From Firmicutes bacterium UBA1422 (GTDB taxonomy: Bacteria > Bacillota > Clostridia > Peptostreptococcales > Anaerovoracaceae): a stretch of DNA of 64,000 nt. This document shows positions 23,976 to 32,816 of the stretch, one piece after another (positions within the stretch are counted from its first letter, which is position 1; every line of letters starts with the position of its first letter). The stretch lies in NCBI GenBank assembly GCA_002304835.1, contig DBPK01000007.1, positions 1-64,000 on the forward strand, given 5' to 3'. The position numbers and the translations under genes are program-made. The notes beneath the pieces were generated by a model. The model was not told where the DNA came from. It saw nothing but the letters and a program-made list of their open reading frames with translations, and made no database searches.

Positions 23976-25199
23976 CTATACTTGATTTTCTATCAAATTA
24001 GCTAACTCCACAATTTTTCTCTCGGTTTTAGTATAATCTGCCATCAAGTTTTTTACATCAACTAATATCCCTACCACATGCTCATAGGGTTTACTGCTGC
24101 TATACAATTTCCAGTCGCTTATTGCCGTACCACAATAAAATAAATTTTTTTGGGTATAAAATGCTTTGCCATATGCGTCATACGGCATTAAGAAAGCATT
24201 ATATACTTTGGGATGATTCCCATCGTATAAAAATTTATTTGATTCTGCTATATATTCCCCGTATGTTATCTGCTTATTAATTGAGCTCGAATCCGGCAAA
24301 TGCCCCGGTGCTTTTGACCAGCCATATTTATAGTACTTTGCATCTAATACGTATATGGATCCATTCTTAATCATTATAGTGTCCGGCTCTAAATATGAAT
24401 TATCGTATTTCTCATCATTAATTACCCATTGCGTCCTTGGGAAAAAGTCAATTTTATCTTTTATACCGTATGCCTTATCAATCATCTTCTCCCATATATA
24501 CTCAAATCTGTATGTTCCATATCTAAAATCATTTGCAGACCCCTGATCTCCTAAAGAACTCAAAATAGACAGCATATTTTTAAATAGTTGCTTGTTTCTG
24601 TCATTAAATGTCTCTGAAATTTTCTTTTGGACAACCCCTATAAACATTTTTTTGTTAAATCCGATTCTTGGTTTTTGTGGAACAAAAGAAGAGAACAGCC
24701 ATCCCATTTTATTAAAACTTTCATAAACGCAATATTCGTGTATTAGCGTTATAAGTTCGTTTTCATTCATATTACTTTTTTGAGTTATAAAATCGAGATA
24801 AAACACATCACCAGCTTGCATATATGCTTGCTGTGTTTTTATAGTTCTTCCCCAATTTATCCTGCCTTGTCTTTTAGTATTATACACGGTCTCCCGCTCT
24901 TTATAATAACCTCGGCTAAAATAATCATTTATAACATATAAATATGCTTGTATTGGTAACTGCACTTCATCCGTTGACTCAGTCAAATTAATTTCCGAAT
25001 CTTTTCTATCAGTATTCCTAGATAGCACGTTAATAAGCAACAGGATATCTCTTCGCAATTTCGATTCATCAACACTAATTCTAAATCCAAGCGGAAAGCT
25101 TATCTCAATATCACCCTTTATTGATTTGATTCCGACGAATACATCCGAATCAATATTCGTATTTACTTTGCATCTTTCTTTAATACTAATTCTAGACAT
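23976..25199 (-). CDS. LlaJI-like restriction endonuclease subunit (R2, PD-(D/E)xK)
   Basis: This 407-residue protein resembles the LlaJI restriction endonuclease family, a McrC-like partner. The nuclease core is visible near residue 270: LEPDTIMIKNG followed by YVLDAKYYKYG (PD...DxK). An upstream helix FEYIWEKMIDKAYG is typical of McrC-like nucleases. It works with the McrB-like GTPase encoded just before it, which drives translocation and communication between sites. It starts six bases after that gene. Confidence 0.85.
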   Translation of the reverse strand: MSRISIKERCKVNTNIDSDVFVGIKSIKGDIEISFPLGFRISVDESKLRRDILLLINVLSRNTDRKDSEINLTESTDEVQLPIQAYLYVINDYFSRGYYKERETVYNTKRQGRINWGRTIKTQQAYMQAGDVFYLDFITQKSNMNENELITLIHEYCVYESFNKMGWLFSSFVPQKPRIGFNKKMFIGVVQKKISETFNDRNKQLFKNMLSILSSLGDQGSANDFRYGTYRFEYIWEKMIDKAYGIKDKIDFFPRTQWVINDEKYDNSYLEPDTIMIKNGSIYVLDAKYYKYGWSKAPGHLPDSSSINKQITYGEYIAESNKFLYDGNHPKVYNAFLMPYDAYGKAFYTQKNLFYCGTAISDWKLYSSSKPYEHVVGILVDVKNLMADYTKTERKIVELANLIENQV

Positions 25200-25205
25200 A
25201 AAACA

Positions 25206-26951
25206 TCATTCCTCATGTATGATTTCCGCATCAAAAACTTCTGATTCTCCATCGATATCGTTTGCCTCGAGATCCACTTGCATATCAAACATTCTCTTAT
25301 ATACTTCAGCTTTCATCACTCCCTTAATAGGATCATGATGCTTCTTTGCTTCGTCTTCATATGTACTTACTAATTCTCCTATAGATTTTATCGATTCATC
25401 AAACACTTTGTCTCTATCTAGTTTAAACGCATCATCCCATAAATACTTCAGGGCTTTTTCCGGGAACCTATTTTCGGCAAGTTCTTCTTCCATGACAAAG
25501 TATGCGCCAAGTTGCTTGTCTTCTGAACTTGATAATTCTATATTGTATTCTAGGATTTCTTCATTTACAACTGTTGCAAAGGCACCCCAAGTAATACTGC
25601 TCTCTTCGATCTTTTTACCTGCATGTTTTGCATTAGCAACATTATTGCGAATGTATTCCATGTCCCATCTACGCTGGAAAGCCGTATCAAGAGTAAAAAC
25701 ATTTTGATCAGACGTATTCATTGTAGCCAAAACTGTCAAATTGCTTGGCATTATAACATCATGGTTTTCATCACCATCGTACACTTCTTTTGCGATGTCA
25801 AAATTTGTTATGTGATATTCTCCGTTACCAGTGTCATCTCTGTCTAGTAATTGAAATATATCCCCAAATATGGCTGGAGCATTTCCTCTGTTTATTTCTT
25901 CTATTACCAGATAATACATATGTCCTGGATCATTTATGGCTAACTTTATTATTTTGGTAAAAGGGCCTGGAATGAATTTATAAGTTAATCTTTCTTCATT
26001 ACCACCATTGCTTTTTTCTAACTTTGGCATTATTTGTCCGATAAAGTCAGCATACGTATAATCTGGATGAAAAACAATTCTTTCCGATTTCGTTTTATTA
26101 TCTATTATCTCATCAACTTTATAGCTCTTCCCTGAGCCAGGCACACCATACAATAGAATATTAGTGCCGCCTTTTACTCTTTCTGTATTAGTGCGGAGCC
26201 CAACCTCTTTGTCATTATCAGTAATTGGCACATCACAATCCATATCAATATTATATATTTTTAGATTACTTAAACGAGAACTATATCTATGAATAACATC
26301 TGGCGCAACAGAAATATGCTTTCCTCCAATGCTGGAATCACTACTCTCAACAAGAAAACCCCATCGCAAAAGAATCATGATTGGTTTACAATCAGCATAT
26401 TTGTTGGCTTCTTCGCTGAGAGGTACTCCTCCTTCTGATCTAAACTTTTTAAGTTCAATGATTTCATCCGTGTAATTGCCGCCTTGATCTTCTAATTTCC
26501 ACAACAAATATGCAAATTCTTTATATGTCAAATACTCCAAGTCCATGCTTGCTCTGATAAAAAGTGCCGGGGGTTCTACATCAGAATCACTATCAGGGCA
26601 ACCATAGTTATTGCGTCCAAATTTTACTGTTTCCAAAGATTTCATTAAAACCGACTGTATTTTTTCGGTGTCATCTGCCATAATTGCACGATACATTTCT
26701 TTGCCTGATTCAGTAATCTTTCTGTTTGAATGAGCATTCTTAATATCTTCCCATATTGTAAAACCAAAGTACGATGTAATTTGTGCTTTTTTCGTATAAG
26801 AAGAAGAATACTGGTCAGCTCCTATCATTGCCTTTAGCCTATCTTTATACACGTCGTTCGATAGCCAGTCATCTTCATCATAATATATTTTCAATACTGA
26901 TTCTATTTCTGTTAGTAATGCACTATTTTTTGGCATAACAATTTTTCCCAT
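25206..26951 (-). CDS. McrB-like AAA+ GTPase subunit of the restriction system (R1)
   Basis: The N-terminal ~240 residues form a recognition/regulatory part. Then comes an McrB-type AAA+ domain with Walker A LLYGVPGSGKS near residue 270, Walker B YLVIEEINRGNAPAIFGDIF, and the McrB sensor NTSDQNVFTLDTAFQRRW. In LlaJI-type systems this subunit binds the unmethylated asymmetric site and uses GTP to activate the nuclease partner. At 581 residues it is of normal length. Operon position: third of five genes. Confidence 0.9.
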   Translation of the reverse strand: MGKIVMPKNSALLTEIESVLKIYYDEDDWLSNDVYKDRLKAMIGADQYSSSYTKKAQITSYFGFTIWEDIKNAHSNRKITESGKEMYRAIMADDTEKIQSVLMKSLETVKFGRNNYGCPDSDSDVEPPALFIRASMDLEYLTYKEFAYLLWKLEDQGGNYTDEIIELKKFRSEGGVPLSEEANKYADCKPIMILLRWGFLVESSDSSIGGKHISVAPDVIHRYSSRLSNLKIYNIDMDCDVPITDNDKEVGLRTNTERVKGGTNILLYGVPGSGKSYKVDEIIDNKTKSERIVFHPDYTYADFIGQIMPKLEKSNGGNEERLTYKFIPGPFTKIIKLAINDPGHMYYLVIEEINRGNAPAIFGDIFQLLDRDDTGNGEYHITNFDIAKEVYDGDENHDVIMPSNLTVLATMNTSDQNVFTLDTAFQRRWDMEYIRNNVANAKHAGKKIEESSITWGAFATVVNEEILEYNIELSSSEDKQLGAYFVMEEELAENRFPEKALKYLWDDAFKLDRDKVFDESIKSIGELVSTYEDEAKKHHDPIKGVMKAEVYKRMFDMQVDLEANDIDGESEVFDAEIIHEE

Positions 26952-26964
26952 ACGACTCTCCTTA

Positions 26965-28104
26965 TCATAATTGTAAAAGTAATACCTTCATTATTTCACG
27001 AACTAAACGCGACGGAATGCCTTCTCCAATAACTCTACGAATAAATGTTTCTGATGCCCAGGATGGAATTGGCCAATCTAATGGAAGCGACATTACTATC
27101 AGCAATTCATATATTGTTAACACCCTAGGATCAGAATATAATTGTTCACCAAATTCATTTTCATATGGTCTTCCAGGATGAACACATGCTAATGAAGAAA
27201 TAACTCCATTGTTTTGTGTTATAGTTCTACAAGGCATATCCCACTTCAATCTCCTATAATTATTATGATGAGCCTTTACAGGCACCCCTCCTTCTTTCTG
27301 AGGGTAATATTTCGAATTATATATAGCTGATTTGCCCGTCGGTGTATGCATCATCCATTCAACCTGTTTCCATGAATGTGTTGGCGGAAAATGCCACTTT
27401 GACAAAGCTAACCCAGCTTCCCTTTTTTCTTCATATTCCGGAAATTTTTCCAGCGTAAGTTTCATTCCATCACGCAGTTTCGGATCCAATGATGGTAACG
27501 ACCCTATCGCCTCCCTTAGTGTGATTTCCGGTTGTTTAGGCGGGAATTCCCATACGTACTTCAAGTCATTACGTACAAGTAAAAAAATATTTCTTTCTCT
27601 CAATTGTGGAACTCCGTAATCCTTCGCCATTACAAGAGTCTCCTTATTAAAGTGATAGTCTGCTTTTAATTCTCTTTTTATATACTCTGGAATAAGCAAT
27701 ATCTCATCACCATAACTGATTTTCGTTATAAGTTGCTTAGGAACATTTTCAAGTAAAACAAATTTTGGTTTTACTCTTTTAATTACATCTACTGCATAGG
27801 ATACCAACTTATTTCTAGGATCCATCTCTAGTCTTAATCCTGCTTCACTCATACCTTGACATGGAGGTGTTGCCATAACAAAATCGATTTTCTTTTGGAG
27901 CGACTCTTCCACTATCTTGTCTCTTATTTCTTTTTTCGTTATATCGCCACATATCATATGAGTATCTTTATATACTTCCTGATAAAACTTTGCTCTATCG
28001 GAATCTATTTCATTTGCTATGCACATGTTTACATCTATATCAGACATGTAAGCTTCCGCAATTCCAACATTTGCAAACAATGACAGCCCTTTTAATTTTG
28101 CCAT
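26965..28104 (-). CDS. cytosine-C5 DNA methyltransferase (M2)
   Basis: The start at 28104 follows GGAGATGATTGTTG; the two codons before it are TTG. The 379-residue enzyme has motif I LSLFANVGIAEAY, the catalytic PPCQGMSEAG (motif IV), the ENVPK motif VI and a C-terminal target domain with the late motif IYELLIVMSLP. It is a paralogue of the methyltransferase encoded just upstream. Paired C5 enzymes are needed when the recognition site is asymmetric, one for each strand. Confidence 0.93.
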   Translation of the reverse strand: MAKLKGLSLFANVGIAEAYMSDIDVNMCIANEIDSDRAKFYQEVYKDTHMICGDITKKEIRDKIVEESLQKKIDFVMATPPCQGMSEAGLRLEMDPRNKLVSYAVDVIKRVKPKFVLLENVPKQLITKISYGDEILLIPEYIKRELKADYHFNKETLVMAKDYGVPQLRERNIFLLVRNDLKYVWEFPPKQPEITLREAIGSLPSLDPKLRDGMKLTLEKFPEYEEKREAGLALSKWHFPPTHSWKQVEWMMHTPTGKSAIYNSKYYPQKEGGVPVKAHHNNYRRLKWDMPCRTITQNNGVISSLACVHPGRPYENEFGEQLYSDPRVLTIYELLIVMSLPLDWPIPSWASETFIRRVIGEGIPSRLVREIMKVLLLQL

Positions 28105-28117
28105 CAACAATCATCTC

Positions 28118-29515
28118 CTATACTATCATTTCGAACACTTTTTTCACAAATAACGGAGGAATTCCTTCACCAATGATTCTTCTCAAGAATGCTTCTGATG
28201 TATCATTTGGCACTGGCCATTCATCCGGAATGCTCATGATTTTCATGAGTTCATAAAGAGTAAGTACTCTTGCATCTGAATAAATATCGTCACCATTATC
28301 ATCAACATACTCCAATCGCCCTGGGTGAACATTATTCTGAGATGAAATTTTTCTATTATCCATTGTTACAGTATATGCCGGTGTATCCCAATTTTGTCTT
28401 TTGTACGTATTATGATATCCTTTAACCGCATCGCCATTCTCCTTTACTGGGAAAAAAACTTCATTGTCAAAAGCAGTACAACCTGTCGGTGTATGCTGCA
28501 TAGCAACAACTTGTCGTTTAAGATGATGCGGCGGATTGTGCCAACATGAAATATTATGAGCTTCAGCTTCTCTATCTCTAAAATGCGGGAAAAGATCTAG
28601 CAATTCTGTCTCGCTTATATCCGTAATAAATGGATCTAGATGCGGCAAATCACCTATCGCATCTTCCATTGTCACAATTCTATTATCGTGCCTTGGAATT
28701 GTCCATTCCTTTCTCTCGTCTTTTCTAGTCATTAAAACAACCGCACGTTCCCTAGTTTGTGGAACAGAATAATTCTTTGTGTCAATTACATTTTTGTGAA
28801 TAATATAATCATCGCTCAATTCATTATCTATCAATTCTTTAATTAAAACTTCTTCATTTTCAAGCTCAATTTTCGTATTATAAAATAGGGGAACATTTTC
28901 TAAAAAGACGTATCTTGGTTGTACTTTTTTCACAATATCAATGACTGGCATAATCAGCTTATTTCGCTCATCATTTAACTGTTGCGGTCCAGCAGTACTC
29001 ATGCCTTGACACGGAGGTGTCGCCATTATAATGTCGATTTTATTTGCAATTGCCTCATCAACTATTTCCCGAAGGATTTCTTTGTCCATAATATCACCAC
29101 ATATCATATGTGCATGAGGATATATCTTCGAATACAGAATAGCCCTTCTTTCTATAAATTCATTAGCAATTACAACATCTATGCCTATTTCCTTTAAATA
29201 TGCCTCTGCAACCCCAATATTCGCAAATAATGATAATGCTTTCATGTTGCCCTCGCCTTCTATTACTTTTTGTTTTATTTGAGAATGAGAAAAATCAGAG
29301 TATAGCCTTACAGCCCTTTTTATCTGTGATTTCACAGTTCTGCTTAGCTCTATATAATTTGATTGTTGTTCTAGCTCAAATAAATACACCTTCTTTCCAT
29401 GCCATGGCAATATTGAATCCGCACGTTTAAATCTTGACACAGTATTGCTTATAGTCTTTGACGTATACTCCGTATTATCAATTAACCACAACTTGAAATT
29501 GTTCAAATCAATCAT
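28118..29515 (-). CDS. cytosine-C5 DNA methyltransferase with N-terminal extension (M1)
   Basis: This 465-residue enzyme has the same motifs as its neighbour (LSLFANIGVAEAY, PPCQGMSTAG, LENVPLF). It has an extra ~88-residue N-terminal domain rich in basic and aromatic residues (KTISNTVSRFKRADSILPW) that could bind DNA. It is the first gene of the operon and starts 35 bases downstream of the -10 box. In the lactococcal LlaJI system the methyltransferases, as I recall, control their own promoter; the extension here fits such a role. Confidence 0.93.
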   Translation of the reverse strand: MIDLNNFKLWLIDNTEYTSKTISNTVSRFKRADSILPWHGKKVYLFELEQQSNYIELSRTVKSQIKRAVRLYSDFSHSQIKQKVIEGEGNMKALSLFANIGVAEAYLKEIGIDVVIANEFIERRAILYSKIYPHAHMICGDIMDKEILREIVDEAIANKIDIIMATPPCQGMSTAGPQQLNDERNKLIMPVIDIVKKVQPRYVFLENVPLFYNTKIELENEEVLIKELIDNELSDDYIIHKNVIDTKNYSVPQTRERAVVLMTRKDERKEWTIPRHDNRIVTMEDAIGDLPHLDPFITDISETELLDLFPHFRDREAEAHNISCWHNPPHHLKRQVVAMQHTPTGCTAFDNEVFFPVKENGDAVKGYHNTYKRQNWDTPAYTVTMDNRKISSQNNVHPGRLEYVDDNGDDIYSDARVLTLYELMKIMSIPDEWPVPNDTSEAFLRRIIGEGIPPLFVKKVFEMIV

Positions 29516-29550
29516 TTTTTTCTCCTGTTATTACACCATTCCGTAATGAA

Positions 29551-29600
29551 ATTATATCACATCCCAAAATCGGCGTCAATAATTTGACGCCGATTTTGGG
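29551..29600 (-). promoter_or_regulatory. LlaJI-like operon promoter inside a perfect palindrome with GACGC sites
   Basis: Minus-strand TTGACG (29574-29579) and TATAAT (29551-29556) are spaced exactly 17 bases and point at the M1 gene. The -35 box lies in a perfect inverted repeat with 17-base arms (29563-29579 and 29584-29600). Each arm contains GACGC/GCGTC, the LlaJI recognition sequence, and GACGC overlaps the -35 hexamer. Methylation or methyltransferase binding there would directly affect polymerase. Confidence 0.8.
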
Positions 29601-29631
29601 AATTAAACAAACTATTCATTACTTTTTCCTA

Positions 29632-31191
29632 TCAATATTTTGGTATCCCGTATCCATAAATCACACTACCCCCAACCGTGTACGTTCTCCGCCTGCACAT
29701 GTCGCTGCTATTACCTTCGATGGTTGTTATCGTTTTTCCATTGCAGCTTTCAACTATGCCAACGTGATCTGCTCCTCCGCCATTCCAATCAAAGAAGATT
29801 ATATCTCCGGGCTTCGGCGTATAGCTTTTTTTCTGCCACTGACCTTTACCTTTGAACCAACTTATCCCAGATTCAACGGCTGCAAATTTAGGTATAGTAG
29901 CGCTTTTGATATATCCGCATTGATCTGCACACCATGAAACAAAGCAGGCACACCATTCAACTCTGCCATTGAAACCATACCAGCTCCAAAATTTCTTACC
30001 GCCTTTATTTCCTATCTGCTGTGCTGCGACCTTTGTGATCACACCATTCCCAACGCCGTAATTGTAACTGCCGTATGGATAATATCTGAGGACATGAGCC
30101 GGATACTGTTTGTCTCCATAAGATGACCATCCATGCTTCTTTGCCTGCTGATCTGAGAATAGCGAAGCATTTTCAACAGTATAACCCCCATCCCGTTTCA
30201 CCGCCCAAGATATATATCCATTGCCATAGTTGTATCCCTGAAGTGCAAGTCTGATGTGACTCATATCGAGAGGGCTTTTACATTTTGCCTGTTTGAGACA
30301 CGACGCTACTTCCTGGACTCCGCATGATATTGAATAATCCGGATCCGTTATGCCGTTTGGCTGCTTAGAGTACTTCTTGTTGAACGGTCCTTCTGAAGAC
30401 TGCATCGGGTCTTCTCCTTTGCCTCCCGATTCCTGCATCATGACTGCCTTTACAAGCTCTGTGTATTCCGAGATCCCATATTTCTGACAGTATTTCTGTA
30501 TCACAGGCGAATAAGCTTCCACCTCTGCACTTACCGGCGTATAGTTGCCCGAGCTCTCATCTCCAAACATATAAAAAGCTGCCCCGAAAAGGCAGCAAAC
30601 AACTATCGCTATTATTGCTATCCATCCTCCTGCAGCTATAGCCTGCACGAGAGCCTTCATGCTTTCTATGATCATGCGTACGGCTTTGATGGTAGCCTTA
30701 CCGATACGCTTCGTTTCCTTCACTGCTTCCTTGGCCGCTTTACGCATTCGCTCTTCCGAGGATATGACAAGTCTTTCGTTGGCATAACGTCTGGCAGCAT
30801 CTGCCTTTCTCACTATTCCTATCTGTCTTGTGACCTGCCTCTTGTTTGCAAAGTTCCTTGTTTTTATCGAAGCTATTTCTTCTGCCGACTTTGCGTACGC
30901 TTCTGCAGATGCAGCATAACCGCTTTTTATCCTATGCTCCTTCATCTTTACTTTGGCCTTTGATACCAATGCCCTTGTCGCCTTTTCGGATGTTGAAAGC
31001 CCATTTTCTGCTGCGTTTCTCATTTTGTCAGTGGCATATGAAACCGGCGAATTATCATCACTTTCACGCATAGATTCTGCTCTGTCTTTTGTTTTCGTAT
31101 ATGTCACACGCATACGGTCTGCAACTGATGCTGCCTTATCAAGAGACTTTATGGCCCCTTTGTTTATTTGTCTGGTACGTATATCTGCCAT
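29632..31191 (-). CDS. conjugation peptidoglycan hydrolase (lysozyme-like plus CHAP)
   Basis: The ATG at 31191 (519 residues) follows AAAAAAGGAGAAGAGCGA; the longer frame would start inside a terminator. Residues 1-190 are basic and helical, one membrane helix follows (GGWIAIIAIVVCCLFGAAFY). Then comes a CwlT-type lysozyme domain (AVMMQESGG... with the catalytic Glu) and a C-terminal CHAP amidase/endopeptidase domain with Cys near residue 415 (VEWCACFVSW) and His in ADHVGIVE. It opens the cell wall for the conjugation channel (Tn916 Orf14, VirB1 role). Confidence 0.9.
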   Translation of the reverse strand: MADIRTRQINKGAIKSLDKAASVADRMRVTYTKTKDRAESMRESDDNSPVSYATDKMRNAAENGLSTSEKATRALVSKAKVKMKEHRIKSGYAASAEAYAKSAEEIASIKTRNFANKRQVTRQIGIVRKADAARRYANERLVISSEERMRKAAKEAVKETKRIGKATIKAVRMIIESMKALVQAIAAGGWIAIIAIVVCCLFGAAFYMFGDESSGNYTPVSAEVEAYSPVIQKYCQKYGISEYTELVKAVMMQESGGKGEDPMQSSEGPFNKKYSKQPNGITDPDYSISCGVQEVASCLKQAKCKSPLDMSHIRLALQGYNYGNGYISWAVKRDGGYTVENASLFSDQQAKKHGWSSYGDKQYPAHVLRYYPYGSYNYGVGNGVITKVAAQQIGNKGGKKFWSWYGFNGRVEWCACFVSWCADQCGYIKSATIPKFAAVESGISWFKGKGQWQKKSYTPKPGDIIFFDWNGGGADHVGIVESCNGKTITTIEGNSSDMCRRRTYTVGGSVIYGYGIPKY

Positions 31192-31213
31192 TCGCTCTTC
31201 TCCTTTTTTTCCA

Positions 31214-31250
31214 TAAAAAAACAGCCAGCTGCGTCTAAACAACCGGCTGT
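31214..31250 (-). terminator. terminator of the AbiE cassette
   Basis: The stem ACAGCC-x-G/C-x-GGCTGT (31221-31250, one mismatch) is followed by T7 on the minus strand. It lies only 23 bases from the start of the hydrolase gene, so the tra gene's ribosome site begins right behind the U-tract. Confidence 0.8.
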
Positions 31251-31321
31251 CACATTATTATTCATATCAGCAATCGCAAACACCTGCGATCAATGTATGG
31301 AAATCAAGTAATCCTGCTTTG

Positions 31322-32122
31322 TTATTTCATGGCATTCAAACCGTCAACGATTCCTGACATCACCGTTTCATTTGAGACATCGAGCCAGTTCTTTCTAGAT
31401 GTTTCCAGCCTCTCGATATACCGCTTATCCTCAAAAGTTGTTCTGACTCGTTTGAGGATATCTACAATATCGTTTTCTCTCATACCGTCATCTGCAAAAA
31501 TGAATGTATCAAAGCATTGCAGTAGTCTTTCCTCATTGACCTTATCCAGTAAGTAATAAATATCATATATGTCTTTGAATCTTGTGGAGAATGGTCCGAA
31601 TTTTAGTATCGACCTTAACTTTTCCGTAAGCATCTGTTCCTTGGAATTTATCAGCAGACTTGCGCCATCATCGTCAAAGCCTATGTCAAAGCAATACTCT
31701 TCCTGCGCAATATCTATGTTTTTATTCACGCCAAGGTCTATCTTGCTGTTGAGTTTTGTTCCTGTTTCATCCTCGATCTCAATATGTATCCTTTTGCCAT
31801 GATAATCCTGTTGTTTCAGCTCCTCTATCCTGCCAATGATTTTTATCGAAACATCTCCTGCCTCATTGAGCTTGTTGACGAATCGTTCAATGGAGTCTTC
31901 TTCCAGTGAATATCTTATAAAATCGATATCCATATCCTGTGTGGCGCGCCTCGTATCCTGTGAAATGCTCCGCATCACTACTCCGCCCTTTATTGTACAA
32001 TTCCTGCTCAGAGTACTTTTGGAGATCATCTGAAGTATGATGTCCTGACACAACTTTGCCTCTGCATTGGCTTCGTTATAACCTTCTTCTTTTATTCTAT
32101 CTATCTGCTCATTTATATTCAT
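31322..32122 (-). CDS. AbiEii/AbiGii-type nucleotidyltransferase toxin
   Basis: The 266-residue protein matches the AbiEii family, nucleotidyltransferases that block growth by modifying tRNA or related targets. The family pattern is visible: GGVVMRSISQDTRRATQDMDIDF (G-G/S then D-x-D) near residues 46-68, then NSKEQMLTEKL and FKDIYDIYYL. It pairs with the AbiEi-like gene upstream, whose stop overlaps its start. AbiE pairs act as type IV toxin-antitoxin systems and stop phage growth. Confidence 0.88.
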   Translation of the reverse strand: MNINEQIDRIKEEGYNEANAEAKLCQDIILQMISKSTLSRNCTIKGGVVMRSISQDTRRATQDMDIDFIRYSLEEDSIERFVNKLNEAGDVSIKIIGRIEELKQQDYHGKRIHIEIEDETGTKLNSKIDLGVNKNIDIAQEEYCFDIGFDDDGASLLINSKEQMLTEKLRSILKFGPFSTRFKDIYDIYYLLDKVNEERLLQCFDTFIFADDGMRENDIVDILKRVRTTFEDKRYIERLETSRKNWLDVSNETVMSGIVDGLNAMK

Positions 32123-32664
32123 CAGAAAATCTCCTCTTCTATAATGCTCTGTATCTTGACCCTTGCCGGAAACATCGGCAGGTACTCCTGCAGTTTTTCT
32201 GTATCTATATCATATACTCGCTCACGGTAACTGCGTACTATCTCTTTGTAATAATCATATGGCAGCTTGCTTCGATATTTAATCAATTCTATGATCAGCC
32301 GTTCAAGATCATATATGCGGATATCAACTCCCTGATGATTCATTTGTGTTTTCCCAATATCCAGAAGGTCCTCACTGCAGAAATACTGTTTGATCTTTTT
32401 GTTGCGTATCTTTGATGCGTTCCTGCCGGTATTGAGTATATATTTATCTGGGATCACATCCGTAAGGCCATGATAATAGAAGGCGCTGTCGAGAGTTAAT
32501 ATTGCGTTAGGATATTTGAACATAACAAGTTCAAGCTCTGAGACTCTGTCTCTATCAGCATATATGCCTTTTTCGATCTGGAACAACGTCCCATCGTTTA
32601 CTGCTTTTTTCAGATTGTAATCAGTCCCGTATTTATCCATACATGCGCGATATGAATAGATCAT
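32122..32664 (-). CDS. AbiEi-type antitoxin/repressor
   Basis: The ATG at 32664 is preferred (180 residues); the ATG three codons earlier touches the AAAGGAG ribosome site. The N-terminal winged helix (LKKAVNDGTLFQIEKGIYA) and the following ALTLDSAFYYHGLTD-like region are typical of AbiEi proteins, which repress their own promoter and neutralise the toxin. The promoter upstream carries a matching inverted repeat. Confidence 0.85.
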   Translation of the reverse strand: MIYSYRACMDKYGTDYNLKKAVNDGTLFQIEKGIYADRDRVSELELVMFKYPNAILTLDSAFYYHGLTDVIPDKYILNTGRNASKIRNKKIKQYFCSEDLLDIGKTQMNHQGVDIRIYDLERLIIELIKYRSKLPYDYYKEIVRSYRERVYDIDTEKLQEYLPMFPARVKIQSIIEEEIF

Positions 32665-32690
32665 TCCTGGCATCTCCTTTCAAGCGATTA

Positions 32691-32754
32691 TCCGCAAGTA
32701 GTATGTGTTTGCGGACTTTTACTTAAATTATACTGAAAAATATCTATTTGTCAA
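32691..32754 (-). promoter_or_regulatory. AbiE promoter with AbiEi operator
   Basis: The boxes TTGACA (32749-32754) and TATAAT (32727-32732) are spaced 16 bases, a consensus promoter. Just downstream lies the inverted repeat TCCGCAA/TTGCGGA (32691-32697 and 32709-32715), a likely AbiEi binding site. A GC-rich hairpin at 32774-32796 upstream probably ends the VirB4 transcript. Confidence 0.8.
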
Positions 32755-32816
32755 CAGCATAAGTAAAAATATGTATCGGCAGCAATCTCTTGCCGCCATA
32801 AAGTCAGAAATCATTA

